From a virus, in the IMG/VR virus record IMGVR_UViG_3300031884_000939, positions 94,514-158,513 of that record: 64,000 bases of DNA; one strand, 5' to 3'. The notes under the pieces are model-generated. The model was not told where the DNA came from. It saw only the letters and a program-made list of their open reading frames with translations, and searched no databases. Positions 38,335 through 45,997 of the stretch are shown piece by piece (positions within the stretch are counted from its first letter, which is position 1; the number at the start of each line of letters is the position of its first letter). The translations under genes and the position numbers were made by a program.

Positions 38335-39387
38335 TTATTGTTTAAAATACTTAGTCCAAACTTTGCGAGTTTGGGTCGTATAGTTGGTTAATTTGCGTTG
38401 ATTTAACCATACATTAACTTGTGGCATAACATAGCTTCTGTACAGCTTGTTAGCTATATCGTGACTATTAGTTGGATCAGCATTAAAATAATTACTGCTC
38501 CAAGGAATCTCGACACTACCTACTAACGGAACTCCTTGACTAACTAAGTCAGCACCTACAATGTTAAATGTTTCACTAAAACTAACTTGTAATCCAATGT
38601 CCATTTGAGCACAAATTTTTAAGAAATCTTCTCTAGGACACCATTGATGATTAATCATTTCATGTCCTGTTCCTGCTAATTGCTCAAACAAACCTTTGAG
38701 ATTATTAAGAACAGGGCTACCATTCATTTCGATACGACCAGCATTAACATGGAATCGTAATTTTTTGCCAATGCGCCCAGCAAACTCCAAAGCAGCAAAT
38801 GCTTGCAACAAGTGATTTTTTAATGGGCGGATAGCTCCAAAACATCCAACATCAACATAATCTTTATCTTTGTTAAATTGTTTGGTTACATAATCTTGTG
38901 GATAAAAGTTGGGTTGATATAATACACGGGACCATGTTTGCTGATTGGTCCAGTTATTGCGTACTTGCAAGTAGTTGCGTATTTCTTGTAGCATTCTTGG
39001 AGCATTACAAGAAATGTACACATTCTTAAATGTAGTATAATCACCTACCCAATTTAGGGCATTTCCCTCACCTGCCATAAAAGGCATTTCAGAATGTAAG
39101 CGAATGATCCACTTTACTGTAGGATGTAATTTTTGTAAAATAACAAACTTGCTAGGCACCGACCAAAGTGCTTCAATAATTACGTGTGTTGGCTTGTGTT
39201 TAGTCACTAGTCGATCAATACAGTTATTATCAATAGCAACTTCGAGCACACTATCTAAACCAGCTTCTGTCATCATGTTGTTCATAAAACTAGCAGAATT
39301 ATATAAGCCTGTGGATAACCCCACATGACTGTGTAGCGACGCAGAGTAATCTTCTCTTCGCTTGAGTATGAATAGTGTTTTTGTCAT
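38335..39387 (-). CDS. GT-B fold glycosyltransferase-like protein
   Basis: The 350-residue protein resembles GT4-type enzymes: DVGCFGAIRPLKNHLLQAFA begins the C-terminal domain near residue 185, and LQVSFSETFNIVGADLVSQG then VPLVGS gives the donor-binding segment with Glu. The N-terminal domain (TKTLFILKRREDYSASLHSH) is a style found in many T4-like phages. The acceptor is unknown. A late octamer lies at 39419-39426. Confidence 0.75.
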   Translation of the reverse strand: MTKTLFILKRREDYSASLHSHVGLSTGLYNSASFMNNMMTEAGLDSVLEVAIDNNCIDRLVTKHKPTHVIIEALWSVPSKFVILQKLHPTVKWIIRLHSEMPFMAGEGNALNWVGDYTTFKNVYISCNAPRMLQEIRNYLQVRNNWTNQQTWSRVLYQPNFYPQDYVTKQFNKDKDYVDVGCFGAIRPLKNHLLQAFAALEFAGRIGKKLRFHVNAGRIEMNGSPVLNNLKGLFEQLAGTGHEMINHQWCPREDFLKICAQMDIGLQVSFSETFNIVGADLVSQGVPLVGSVEIPWSSNYFNADPTNSHDIANKLYRSYVMPQVNVWLNQRKLTNYTTQTRKVWTKYFKQ

Positions 39388-39418
39388 TTCGCTGTATGCA
39401 TTAAGAATAATATACAGC

Positions 39419-39426
39419 TATTTAGT
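39419..39426 (-). promoter_or_regulatory. T4-like late promoter octamer
   Basis: ACTAAATA on the minus strand lies 31 bases before the ATG at 39387; a TATAAT-like word overlaps just upstream. Confidence 0.6.
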
Positions 39427-39457
39427 ATTATAGCAAAAATTGAAGATTAAATATTTG

Positions 39458-39772
39458 TTACGCACTACCGCCGGAGGCTTCGTTATCGTTTGATGTTTTA
39501 TTGATTTCTGTTTCTGCTTGTACTCGTTCTGCTTCAATACTTTTGCCGCGCAGGTGTAATACAGTATTAACTTTTTGATTTAATCGAATCAAATCATTGT
39601 CCAACATACGGATGCGGTCGATAAGAGCAATAAGAACTGTGTTAGCATCATTGATTACAGGTTTGATTTCTTTGGTTGCCCATTCCCAAACCATGTGAAT
39701 GATAAAGCCCATACCAACCGCCATAACGATTGGGAATCCATATTTGCTAATTGCGTCTGCTATTCCGCCCAT
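39458..39772 (-). CDS. Small membrane protein, paralogue A
   Basis: The 104-residue protein has one N-terminal transmembrane helix (YGFPIVMAVGMGFIIHMVWE, about 11-30) and a coiled-coil-like region (IDRIRMLDNDLIRLNQKVNT) followed by a polar tail. The GFP-(I/V)-V start, the RIR/RVK-x-x-(L/M)-(D/N)-x-D-(L/V)-IR and the LxLR elements are shared with 40071-40352, showing duplication. Similar proteins in T4-like phages are called holin-like or virion membrane proteins without proof. Confidence 0.65.
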   Translation of the reverse strand: MGGIADAISKYGFPIVMAVGMGFIIHMVWEWATKEIKPVINDANTVLIALIDRIRMLDNDLIRLNQKVNTVLHLRGKSIEAERVQAETEINKTSNDNEASGGSA

Positions 39773-39870
39773 TTTTTCTTCTCTCTTTGATTTCTTGATT
39801 ACAAATTTTTATATACATCTCTAGCCACTTATGTCTGTTAATAACATAGTTGGCTCGATTATATGGCCAT

Positions 39871-40071
39871 TCAACTACCTTGTTCATTCTTAGCCGCACC
39901 ATCTTCTAAAAACTTAACCAACGGGTCTATTTTAATTAACAGTTGCCGACCATTTACATTTACAAACTTAAATAAATCTCCTGATTTCCAACCTAGCTTG
40001 TCAGTGTTAAGCTCTTCGTCTAATACGATTTTATCTTTAGTTAAGTACCACTGGTAATCGTAGTGAAACAT
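39871..40071 (-). CDS. Hypothetical small phage protein
   Basis: The 66-residue protein starts MFHYDYQWYLTKDKIVLDEE and contains LGWKSGDLFKFVNVNGRQLL, a small beta-barrel-like pattern (W-x-x-GD) common in uncharacterised phage proteins. Its start shares a base with the stop of the upstream paralogue B gene. Confidence 0.65.
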   Translation of the reverse strand: MFHYDYQWYLTKDKIVLDEELNTDKLGWKSGDLFKFVNVNGRQLLIKIDPLVKFLEDGAAKNEQGS

Positions 40072-40352
40072 TAATCTCTTCTCGCATCTGTTTTACCGTC
40101 GGCACGACTAATACGATCCACATCTGGGCGTAAACCTAATGCATTGCTAACTACTGTATCGATACGGATGACATCATGGTTCATAGTTTTAACACGGTTG
40201 TCTAATGCTGTAATAATGCCAGCCATACTTTTTACTGCGGATAACACTCCAGCTAATAATAGCTTAATTGTAAGATACACAAAATAGCCGCCAGCTAGCG
40301 CCGCAACGACTGGAAAACCTAGATCACCTACGATCTTGAATACTTCATTCAT
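40071..40352 (-). CDS. Small membrane protein, paralogue B
   Basis: The 93-residue protein starts MNEVFKIVGDLGFPVVAALA, with a transmembrane helix at about 12-36, then ITALDNRVKTMNHDVIRIDT VVSNALGLR, aligning with paralogue A at 39458-39772. It lies directly after curlin-like 2, with its own late-type octamer (40383-40390) and GGGG ribosome-binding site. Confidence 0.65.
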   Translation of the reverse strand: MNEVFKIVGDLGFPVVAALAGGYFVYLTIKLLLAGVLSAVKSMAGIITALDNRVKTMNHDVIRIDTVVSNALGLRPDVDRISRADGKTDARRD

Positions 40353-40382
40353 TATAACCCCTTATTATTTTTATTATACTAC

Positions 40383-40390
40383 TATTTAGT
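40383..40390 (-). promoter_or_regulatory. T4-like late promoter octamer
   Basis: ACTAAATA overlaps the stop of the curlin-like 2 gene, 30 bases before the ATG at 40352. A TATAAT word lies just downstream. Confidence 0.55.
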
Positions 40391-41174
40391 TGCCCTGGCG
40401 TACAGTTACCGTTCCGCAGGTAGTTACACAAGTTTGGGTAATACTATAATTTTGACCTCCAGTTTGAGTTAAATTCACACTAGCAGGAGCGCCAGCGTTT
40501 ATTAAGGTTATACTAGCACTATTAGGAGTACTACCGCTTTGATTTACAATAGCACTATTTCCATTTCCGGATTCTGATACATTTAAGTAATGACCAGCTG
40601 ATCCAGATTGCGTGGCTGATACTGTATTACTATTTCCATTAACGCTAGCAAATAGTTGCATTCTTGCCGTACCTGTTTGGGTAATCCCAACTGTGTTTAA
40701 GTCGCCTATAATATTTAAAGTTGCTGATTGGCCAGAGTTTGATGTAGTATTTTGTTGACTCGTAGTAATCATATTATCTGATCCATTAACATAAACATAT
40801 TGATAATGGCCACCAACATCGAGCCCAGTTGATAGTCCAACAACATCTGTTCCTTGGTTTAAATTTAAAATATTCCCAGGACCAATAACTGTCATATCAA
40901 TTTTATTTTTACCAGTGTTAGCAATTGGATCACCTTGTCTTGTTGTGATTTGATTTGCGCCACCACTAACTACAGCAATATGCGTACTTGAATTGAGAGT
41001 ATTGCCGCTTGCTCCTTCTAGAATATTGCTTGTACCGTTTTGTATAAGATTATAAGTGTCGCCTGTACCTATTTGATTAATATAGATAGAATTTGTGGTA
41101 ATAGGTTGTGAATGTGCCATAGGACTACAATATCCTAACCCAGCAACAAGAATGATTAATAAAAATTTTACCAC
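40386..41174 (-). CDS. Curlin-like repeat protein 2
   Basis: The 262-residue protein has a signal peptide (about residues 1-22, ending AHSQP). Curlin-type repeats (N-x-I-x-x-x-Q-x-G-x-x-N) follow, for example NSIYINQIGTGDTYNLIQNG, NTVGITQTGTARM, NTVSATQSGSAGH and NSAIVNQSGS. Such repeats stack into amyloid beta-solenoids in CsgA/CsgB. The C-terminus carries two cysteines (TCVTTCGTVTVRQGN), unusual for a curlin. It overlaps the TorF-like gene by 7 bp and is probably exported through the CsgG pore encoded 3 kb upstream. Confidence 0.75.
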   Translation of the reverse strand: MVKFLLIILVAGLGYCSPMAHSQPITTNSIYINQIGTGDTYNLIQNGTSNILEGASGNTLNSSTHIAVVSGGANQITTRQGDPIANTGKNKIDMTVIGPGNILNLNQGTDVVGLSTGLDVGGHYQYVYVNGSDNMITTSQQNTTSNSGQSATLNIIGDLNTVGITQTGTARMQLFASVNGNSNTVSATQSGSAGHYLNVSESGNGNSAIVNQSGSTPNSASITLINAGAPASVNLTQTGGQNYSITQTCVTTCGTVTVRQGN

Positions 41175-41854
41175 GATTTACTAACTCCTAACACCCAAGC
41201 GTTGCGATATAACTCATGCCCATCGACTGTATTAACTGTTTTAAAGTCTGCGCTTAGACCGCTGTTCCAATAATATGAAACAGATACATCTACGTCAAAT
41301 ATGTTATATGTAGGGCCAACTCGCCAGTCAGTGTAACTTAACCACGTAACAGGACTAACTGTTCGGCCAGCATGACTTACTAGTGTTATCTCTTTTATAG
41401 GCAAATAATTGTCTACGCTGTAATATTGTGTGCCTACAGTATTAGCAACACCAAACTCATTAGTTAAACTGCGATAATATTTAAATGTAAAATAAGGAAC
41501 ACGTAACTGAGCAAAAACTTCATTAGTATAATAGTTAGTAGCTCCAGGATAGTTATAAGTGTAATCCCCTACAAATATTTTTACATCATCATTAAATTTA
41601 TAATGATAGCCACCATACACATCAGCTTCTCCGCCGATACCATTATTGTATTCCTGTTTGCTTACTGTATTAAGTTTATTGCCCAACCATACTCCGCTAT
41701 CGTCACGATATTCTATTTGACTAGCTATACTTGGCGCCATATTAGATTGACTAACACCACGGAATCTATAATCGCTAACTACTCCTTCGGTTATATCAAT
41801 TGTACCTGCGTAGACAGGAGAACAAAATAATAAAATTAATAATATTCGTTTCAT
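41168..41854 (-). CDS. TorF-family outer membrane porin-like protein
   Basis: The 228-residue protein has a signal peptide (MKRILLILLFCSPVYAG) followed by ITEGVVSDYRFRGVSQSNMA, the characteristic start of TorF-type putative porins (a Y-x-(F/Y)-RG-x-S-x-S motif). Amphipathic strands follow and the last residue is a Trp, as in outer-membrane barrels inserted by BamA. It sits between the FecR-like and curlin-like 2 genes (1 bp from the former) and could serve transport across the outer membrane. Confidence 0.8.
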   Translation of the reverse strand: MKRILLILLFCSPVYAGTIDITEGVVSDYRFRGVSQSNMAPSIASQIEYRDDSGVWLGNKLNTVSKQEYNNGIGGEADVYGGYHYKFNDDVKIFVGDYTYNYPGATNYYTNEVFAQLRVPYFTFKYYRSLTNEFGVANTVGTQYYSVDNYLPIKEITLVSHAGRTVSPVTWLSYTDWRVGPTYNIFDVDVSVSYYWNSGLSADFKTVNTVDGHELYRNAWVLGVSKSW

Positions 41855-41855
41855 A

Positions 41856-43016
41856 TTAGTTCTGCTTCGTTGTTATAAAAGTATTGCCACCTTGATTAAC
41901 ACGGTTAGTAATTGTTACATTGCCCGCCTGTGTTTGGCTAATAGTACTATTTTGTCCATGTGGGGTTGTAACGCAACTAGTATTACTATTAGCATCTCCT
42001 CGACATAACTGTACTGATATTGGATCTACTGTGGCTACCACACCAGTTTTACTATTGTAATCGGGTAACAGTTGATTTTTAGGAGGCGCAAGCAAATTAC
42101 CAAATTCTTGTGCTAGCTGTTCATTCATTAATTGTAATATACTTTCAAGAAAATCTTGGTCTAATAAATTACGCTGTAAGGCATTAGAATATATTTGATT
42201 GTTTTCAGCGGCTAGTACACTACTTAAATCAACTCCTTGTAAAAAATTTTGACTTAAGGCCGTAACATTTTGATGCTTTTCGTCATCTCTTTCTTTTGTC
42301 GCATTTTTAATTTCTTGTGGAGGTGCTAATATTAATATGTTACTTATTGCGTCTTCTGATAGATGTAATGTTGTTGGTTTTGTCGGAGCGACATTTCGAG
42401 CTACCACTTTGGTTCCTTGAAATGGTTGATCTAATAATACACTACCCGCTTCATTAATAACTTCAATTTTTCCAGTTTTACACAAACGCTCTATTTCGTC
42501 TGGAAGCATATCTTTACGAGGGCAAGACGGTAATAAAATAACAGTACTTGCGCCAAGCTCATCTACTGTAGCGGTAAAGTCAGTACCCCGGACAGCCACA
42601 GTAGCAGTAGGAGTATTAATAGCCACGCTATTAGGATTGTTGTGAGCAATGGCACCACTAGCGTATCGAACAGTACCCGAAGCCATGTTAAGAGCCAGTT
42701 TACCAACTCCTTTACTTTTTGGATCATATACGAATTCATCAATAACGAGTTTAGAATTTTCATTTACTTGTACTTTTGTATCGTCGGCGAAAACAATTAC
42801 AACTTTACCTTGTTTCGTGTTTATTGCGTCGGCCATCTCCACCCCAGTCCCCTTTGTCCCGGGTAGAGTCGTCTTGGCTCTTTGAATCTGAGCTGGATTG
42901 TTTACTTGTTCGGTAATAGTTCCTATTGCGGCTTCGCAGTTCGTGTAAGTATTGAACAAGCCCACGCAAAACATGACTATCCATAATTTTAATCTCCCTT
43001 TTCGAACCAATAACAT
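41856..43016 (-). CDS. FecR-domain protein with curlin-like C-terminus
   Basis: The 386-residue protein has a signal sequence (KGRLKLWIVMFCVGLFNTYT). A periplasmic FecR domain occupies about 45-200 (NTKQGKVVIVFADDTKVQVN, ASGTVRYASG, INTPTATVAVRGTDF) and a helical middle region follows. The last 40 residues read like curlin repeats (NSTISQTQAGNVTITNRVNQ then GGNTFITTKQN). FecR domains sense or scaffold at the envelope and are common beside CsgG/LPP20 genes in bacteria. The fusion suggests contact with curlin-like subunits. Confidence 0.8.
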   Translation of the reverse strand: MLLVRKGRLKLWIVMFCVGLFNTYTNCEAAIGTITEQVNNPAQIQRAKTTLPGTKGTGVEMADAINTKQGKVVIVFADDTKVQVNENSKLVIDEFVYDPKSKGVGKLALNMASGTVRYASGAIAHNNPNSVAINTPTATVAVRGTDFTATVDELGASTVILLPSCPRKDMLPDEIERLCKTGKIEVINEAGSVLLDQPFQGTKVVARNVAPTKPTTLHLSEDAISNILILAPPQEIKNATKERDDEKHQNVTALSQNFLQGVDLSSVLAAENNQIYSNALQRNLLDQDFLESILQLMNEQLAQEFGNLLAPPKNQLLPDYNSKTGVVATVDPISVQLCRGDANSNTSCVTTPHGQNSTISQTQAGNVTITNRVNQGGNTFITTKQN

Positions 43017-43162
43017 TTTTGTAATTCTCTCATTAATTGGTCTTTCGATTCGTGTGTAAGTCTGTGGGCTAATTCTACAAAGTCCACGGCTCTACTAGCA
43101 ACATTAGACTGACCATCGCTCCACTGTTGATATACTGTTTTTAGGAAACGAAGGTCTGCCAT
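42989..43162 (-). CDS. Small cytoplasmic protein in curli-like cluster
   Basis: From ATG 43162, two bases after the curlin-like 1 stop, the 57-residue protein reads MADLRFLKTVYQQWSDGQSN and continues as charged helices with no signal peptide. It overlaps the FecR-like start by 28 bp. It does not look like CsgE or CsgC, which are exported. The longer frame running back into curlin-like 1 is rejected. Confidence 0.6.
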   Translation of the reverse strand: MADLRFLKTVYQQWSDGQSNVASRAVDFVELAHRLTHESKDQLMRELQKCYWFEKGD

Positions 43163-43163
43163 A

Positions 43164-44069
43164 TTAATGATGTTGTACGATTGTCCAGTTGTTACTACCA
43201 CCACTACTTTGAATATTTGTGGTATTATTACCTGTTGTGGCACTTTGGGTAACATTAAATGTATTGCCGCTTCCAGTCAATCCTAGCACAAAAGTATTAT
43301 CTGCTGTGCCTGTTTGACTAGCTGTAAGACTATTGCTAGATCCTGTTAAAGAACCAACAACAGATATTCCAGTAGCATTATATCCGCCTACAGTAATAGT
43401 ATCACCATTTGTTCCACCGGTTTGTGTAATGCCAAAAGTATTACTTGCTCCAGTGCTATTTAATGTAACTGCTGCGTTAGTAGCTACAGTAGTTGAGTTA
43501 CCTTGAACAAGATTTAAACTATTATTGCCACCGCCGTTCATTACAATGGTATCAGCATTACTTGTGCCATATATACTAGCAACTACAGAATTATATGTTC
43601 CACCAGCAGTAGTAGCTGTGAAGTTATTTCCTGTACCTAATAAATTAATATTTAAATTAGAATAATTGCCAGTTTGTGTTACTGCGATATTATTACTTGC
43701 GCTAGTATCAGAGCCATCGTTATTACTATTAATAACAGCGGTAGCATTATTACCTGTTACAGAGTAACTATAATTGTTACCGGTTAATCCATTAGCTACA
43801 CTTGTTTGTATTCCAAATTGTAATGTATTACCAGTACCAATTTGACTAACTGATACGATATTATTGTTACCAACAATAACGGCTGGCGTGGTAGCACTTG
43901 TACCTGTGCCTTGTACGCCTTCTACTGCGTTTCCTGCGCCATCTTGTGTAACAGAAATACTACTGTTACCTCCTGATTGATTAATGTAGATGGTATTATC
44001 AGCACCAAACACATTTAAACTTGCTACAGCTAGCATTGTTATTATTGTTTTCGCTAGGTTTATTTTCAT
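43164..44069 (-). CDS. Curlin-like repeat protein 1
   Basis: The 301-residue protein has a signal peptide (MKINLAKTIITMLAVASLNVFGA) and is then built almost wholly of curlin-like repeats: NTIYINQSGGNSSISVTQDG, NIVSVSQIGTGNT, NIAVTQTGNYSN, NTFGITQTGG, NSLTASQTGT and NTFNVTQSAT. The Q-x-G-x-x-N spacing is the amyloid-forming signature of CsgA/CsgB. It lies directly downstream of csgG and csgF, so it is the likely main secreted substrate. It is about twice CsgA's length. Confidence 0.82.
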   Translation of the reverse strand: MKINLAKTIITMLAVASLNVFGADNTIYINQSGGNSSISVTQDGAGNAVEGVQGTGTSATTPAVIVGNNNIVSVSQIGTGNTLQFGIQTSVANGLTGNNYSYSVTGNNATAVINSNNDGSDTSASNNIAVTQTGNYSNLNINLLGTGNNFTATTAGGTYNSVVASIYGTSNADTIVMNGGGNNSLNLVQGNSTTVATNAAVTLNSTGASNTFGITQTGGTNGDTITVGGYNATGISVVGSLTGSSNSLTASQTGTADNTFVLGLTGSGNTFNVTQSATTGNNTTNIQSSGGSNNWTIVQHH

Positions 44070-44096
44070 TTTACTTCTTCCTTTGGTCTTAGACCA

Positions 44097-45059
44097 TTAT
44101 TTTACAATTCCTATTTTTGCCTCTACATCTGCTGGTAAACTCGGATTTTTAGACATACCGAGTGGAATTGTTGCGGTGCCGTTTGCTTCTGGATTTGGAA
44201 CTACTGGTGCTACTTGGACATAATCCCAAACACCTTTGCGTTGCCCTTCTTTAATTAATTCTACTACACTTGATTCAATAGTTGTTTTAAGTGCTATTGT
44301 TGTAGCTTCGTTAATTGTTAATCCAGATTCAAATTGAAATATTGCTGCTGCCGCATCTGTTGCGCCGTTGTTACTAGCGCCTACTTGTTTAACTATACTG
44401 CTTATGCCACCTGGATCAATACTTTTAAAAATGGCAATACTATCTGCGGTACTGTAAACAATCTTTGTAACGGTTACCGACGCTAAGATTTTACCAGTGT
44501 TTACACTTACTGCTCGTAAACTAATTGTAATAATATCTTTACTGTATTGAGTCGATGGGCCAATACCTAGGAAATTATATCCAATGCCCCCTGACTCTAA
44601 CCCAGTGTCGTAACCAATAATCCCACCTTCAATAATAACTCCAGCAAATTGTAGTGGCATTAATTTCTGTGCGTCTTTACCTTCATAGGCTTGGCGCATC
44701 TGTGTAATAATTAATCTTTCTTTAGTAAGCGCATCAATATTACCGCGCTCGACTACTTCAAACCATTGACCTTTACCTACATCTTGTAAGGCACGAATCA
44801 GTAAAGCATCTCCGCCTTGTGTAACCGCTGTACTAAAACTAGCAATACCCGGAACGGCTTTACGCTGTCCAGTTTTATCAGCGAACTGATATACTGCTAC
44901 AGTAAGTTTGCCTTTGGCTGGAGGAGGTACAGCATCAAATTCTTTTTGTAGTTCATTTTTAGGAATTTGCGGTTTATGATCCGGGACACCAATTTTCTGG
45001 CCTATAGCACAACCAGATAACATAACGATTAAGACTAATGTAGGAAATAATTTACGCAT
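44097..45059 (-). CDS. csgG: CsgG-like outer membrane secretion lipoprotein
   Basis: The 320-residue protein has a lipobox (MRKLFPTLVLIVMLSGC) and the full CsgG pattern: LTVAVYQFADKTGQRK, the channel-loop segment GIASFSTAVTQGGDALLIRA, WFEVVERGNIDALTKERLII, and IIEGGIIGYDTGLESGGIGY. CsgG forms a nine-subunit outer-membrane pore that exports curlins. By hand alignment, E. coli constriction Phe56 is kept (FSTAV) but the Tyr51 and Asn55 positions differ. The C-terminal ~50 residues extend past the family core. It shares one base with the csgF stop. Confidence 0.92.
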   Translation of the reverse strand: MRKLFPTLVLIVMLSGCAIGQKIGVPDHKPQIPKNELQKEFDAVPPPAKGKLTVAVYQFADKTGQRKAVPGIASFSTAVTQGGDALLIRALQDVGKGQWFEVVERGNIDALTKERLIITQMRQAYEGKDAQKLMPLQFAGVIIEGGIIGYDTGLESGGIGYNFLGIGPSTQYSKDIITISLRAVSVNTGKILASVTVTKIVYSTADSIAIFKSIDPGGISSIVKQVGASNNGATDAAAAIFQFESGLTINEATTIALKTTIESSVVELIKEGQRKGVWDYVQVAPVVPNPEANGTATIPLGMSKNPSLPADVEAKIGIVK

Positions 45060-45526
45060 TATTGACCGCTTCCTGTGATATTAAATGAGCCAAGCGGAAC
45101 ATTAATTGTAGTAATATTTCCTACATTGTCTGTTACTTGAAGTTGAATTACCGATCCAGTATTAGTCCAGAAAATTGTATTGCCTTGAAAATTCATTTGT
45201 CCGCTAGTAGAGCTTCCACCGGCAAACATAGCTGTAGCTAAATTTTGACTAATCTGTGCGTAAATGCGAGATTCAAGATTAGTTAAAAATTGATTGATTG
45301 GTGTGTTAGCGGCGTCAGCTTTTGCTTGGGCTTGGGCTGCAATTAGAGCCTGTTGAATTGCCTGTGAACGAGCATATTGTTCGTTTTCTAAAGCCATTTG
45401 AAATGAGCCGTAACCGTTTCCGTTAAGACTTGGGCTTTTAAATTGATAATCCGCTATAGGCGTTGCGACGGCTTGTAAGGAGATCGCAGATAAACATAGC
45501 AGAGTCGTTCTTATTATTATTTTCAT
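45059..45526 (-). CDS. csgF: CsgF-like curli nucleation/pore partner
   Basis: The 155-residue protein has a signal peptide (MKIIIRTTLLCLSAISLQAVA). DYQFKSPSLNGNGYGSFQMA then follows, the N-terminal motif of CsgF that in E. coli inserts into the CsgG pore and narrows it (F-x-NP-x-FGGN-type). The C-terminal strands (FWTNTGSVIQLQVTDNVGN then ITTINVPLGSF) match the family's beta-sheet end. It heads the operon behind a 17-bp dyad. CsgE and CsgC were not found. Confidence 0.9.
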   Translation of the reverse strand: MKIIIRTTLLCLSAISLQAVATPIADYQFKSPSLNGNGYGSFQMALENEQYARSQAIQQALIAAQAQAKADAANTPINQFLTNLESRIYAQISQNLATAMFAGGSSTSGQMNFQGNTIFWTNTGSVIQLQVTDNVGNITTINVPLGSFNITGSGQ

Positions 45527-45569
45527 ACTCTCGCTCCTACTATTATTTAACAGTAAAAAGCAAGTAGTT

Positions 45570-45586
45570 AAGTTATGTTATAACTT
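45570..45586. promoter_or_regulatory. 17-bp palindrome upstream of csgF-like gene
   Basis: AAGTTAT-GTT-ATAACTT is a perfect 7-3-7 dyad 44-60 bp before the csgF-like ATG. Only weak promoter-like words lie between (TTAACT with a GTTAAATA late-like box), so this may be a binding site that controls the cluster. Confidence 0.5.
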
Positions 45587-45620
45587 GTTCTAGAGCAAAA
45601 GGTTAGCTCTGGGGAGAATG

Positions 45621-45971
45621 TTATTTTGCTATAATTCCTGTCCAGGACTCGTCTGGCTCGTTTTCTTTGTATTCTATAAGGCGTTTAGCAAGGATTTCAT
45701 AGAAGGTATCAACTTGTTTGCCCCAGAAGCCCATTAAATGTCCAATGGCTTGAGTACAGAAATCCCAGTTACGCTTACGATATTGCTCCATCATATCAGA
45801 ATGAAGTTTTTTGAATTTGTCAGCTTTAGGCAGTTCTTCAAGGGGTATATTTTCGATAATACAGTACACAGTAATGGGAGTACTGCTTTTAATAGTAACG
45901 GTATCTAACTCAAGTACAATATACTTCTCGCTAAGTTGTTCTGCTTCGCTGGTGCCAAAAATAATATTCAA
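45621..45971 (-). CDS. Conserved phage protein, function unknown
   Basis: The 116-residue protein starts MNIIFGTSEAEQLSEKYIVL and contains VYCIIENIPLEELPKAD and YRKRNWDFCTQAIGHLMGFW, blocks I recognise from a family widespread in T4-like marine phages with no known role. A short hairpin region separates it from the csgF-like gene, so it may be outside that operon. Confidence 0.72.
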   Translation of the reverse strand: MNIIFGTSEAEQLSEKYIVLELDTVTIKSSTPITVYCIIENIPLEELPKADKFKKLHSDMMEQYRKRNWDFCTQAIGHLMGFWGKQVDTFYEILAKRLIEYKENEPDESWTGIIAK

Positions 45972-45997
45972 TCTGTATCTCCTGTTAAATAATTATC

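Noticed and set aside
43163-43255. Longer start for the small gene inside the curlin-like 1 end
   Set aside because: The extra 31 residues overlap the curlin-like repeats in another frame; the ATG at 43162 lies just after the upstream stop and makes a normal junction.
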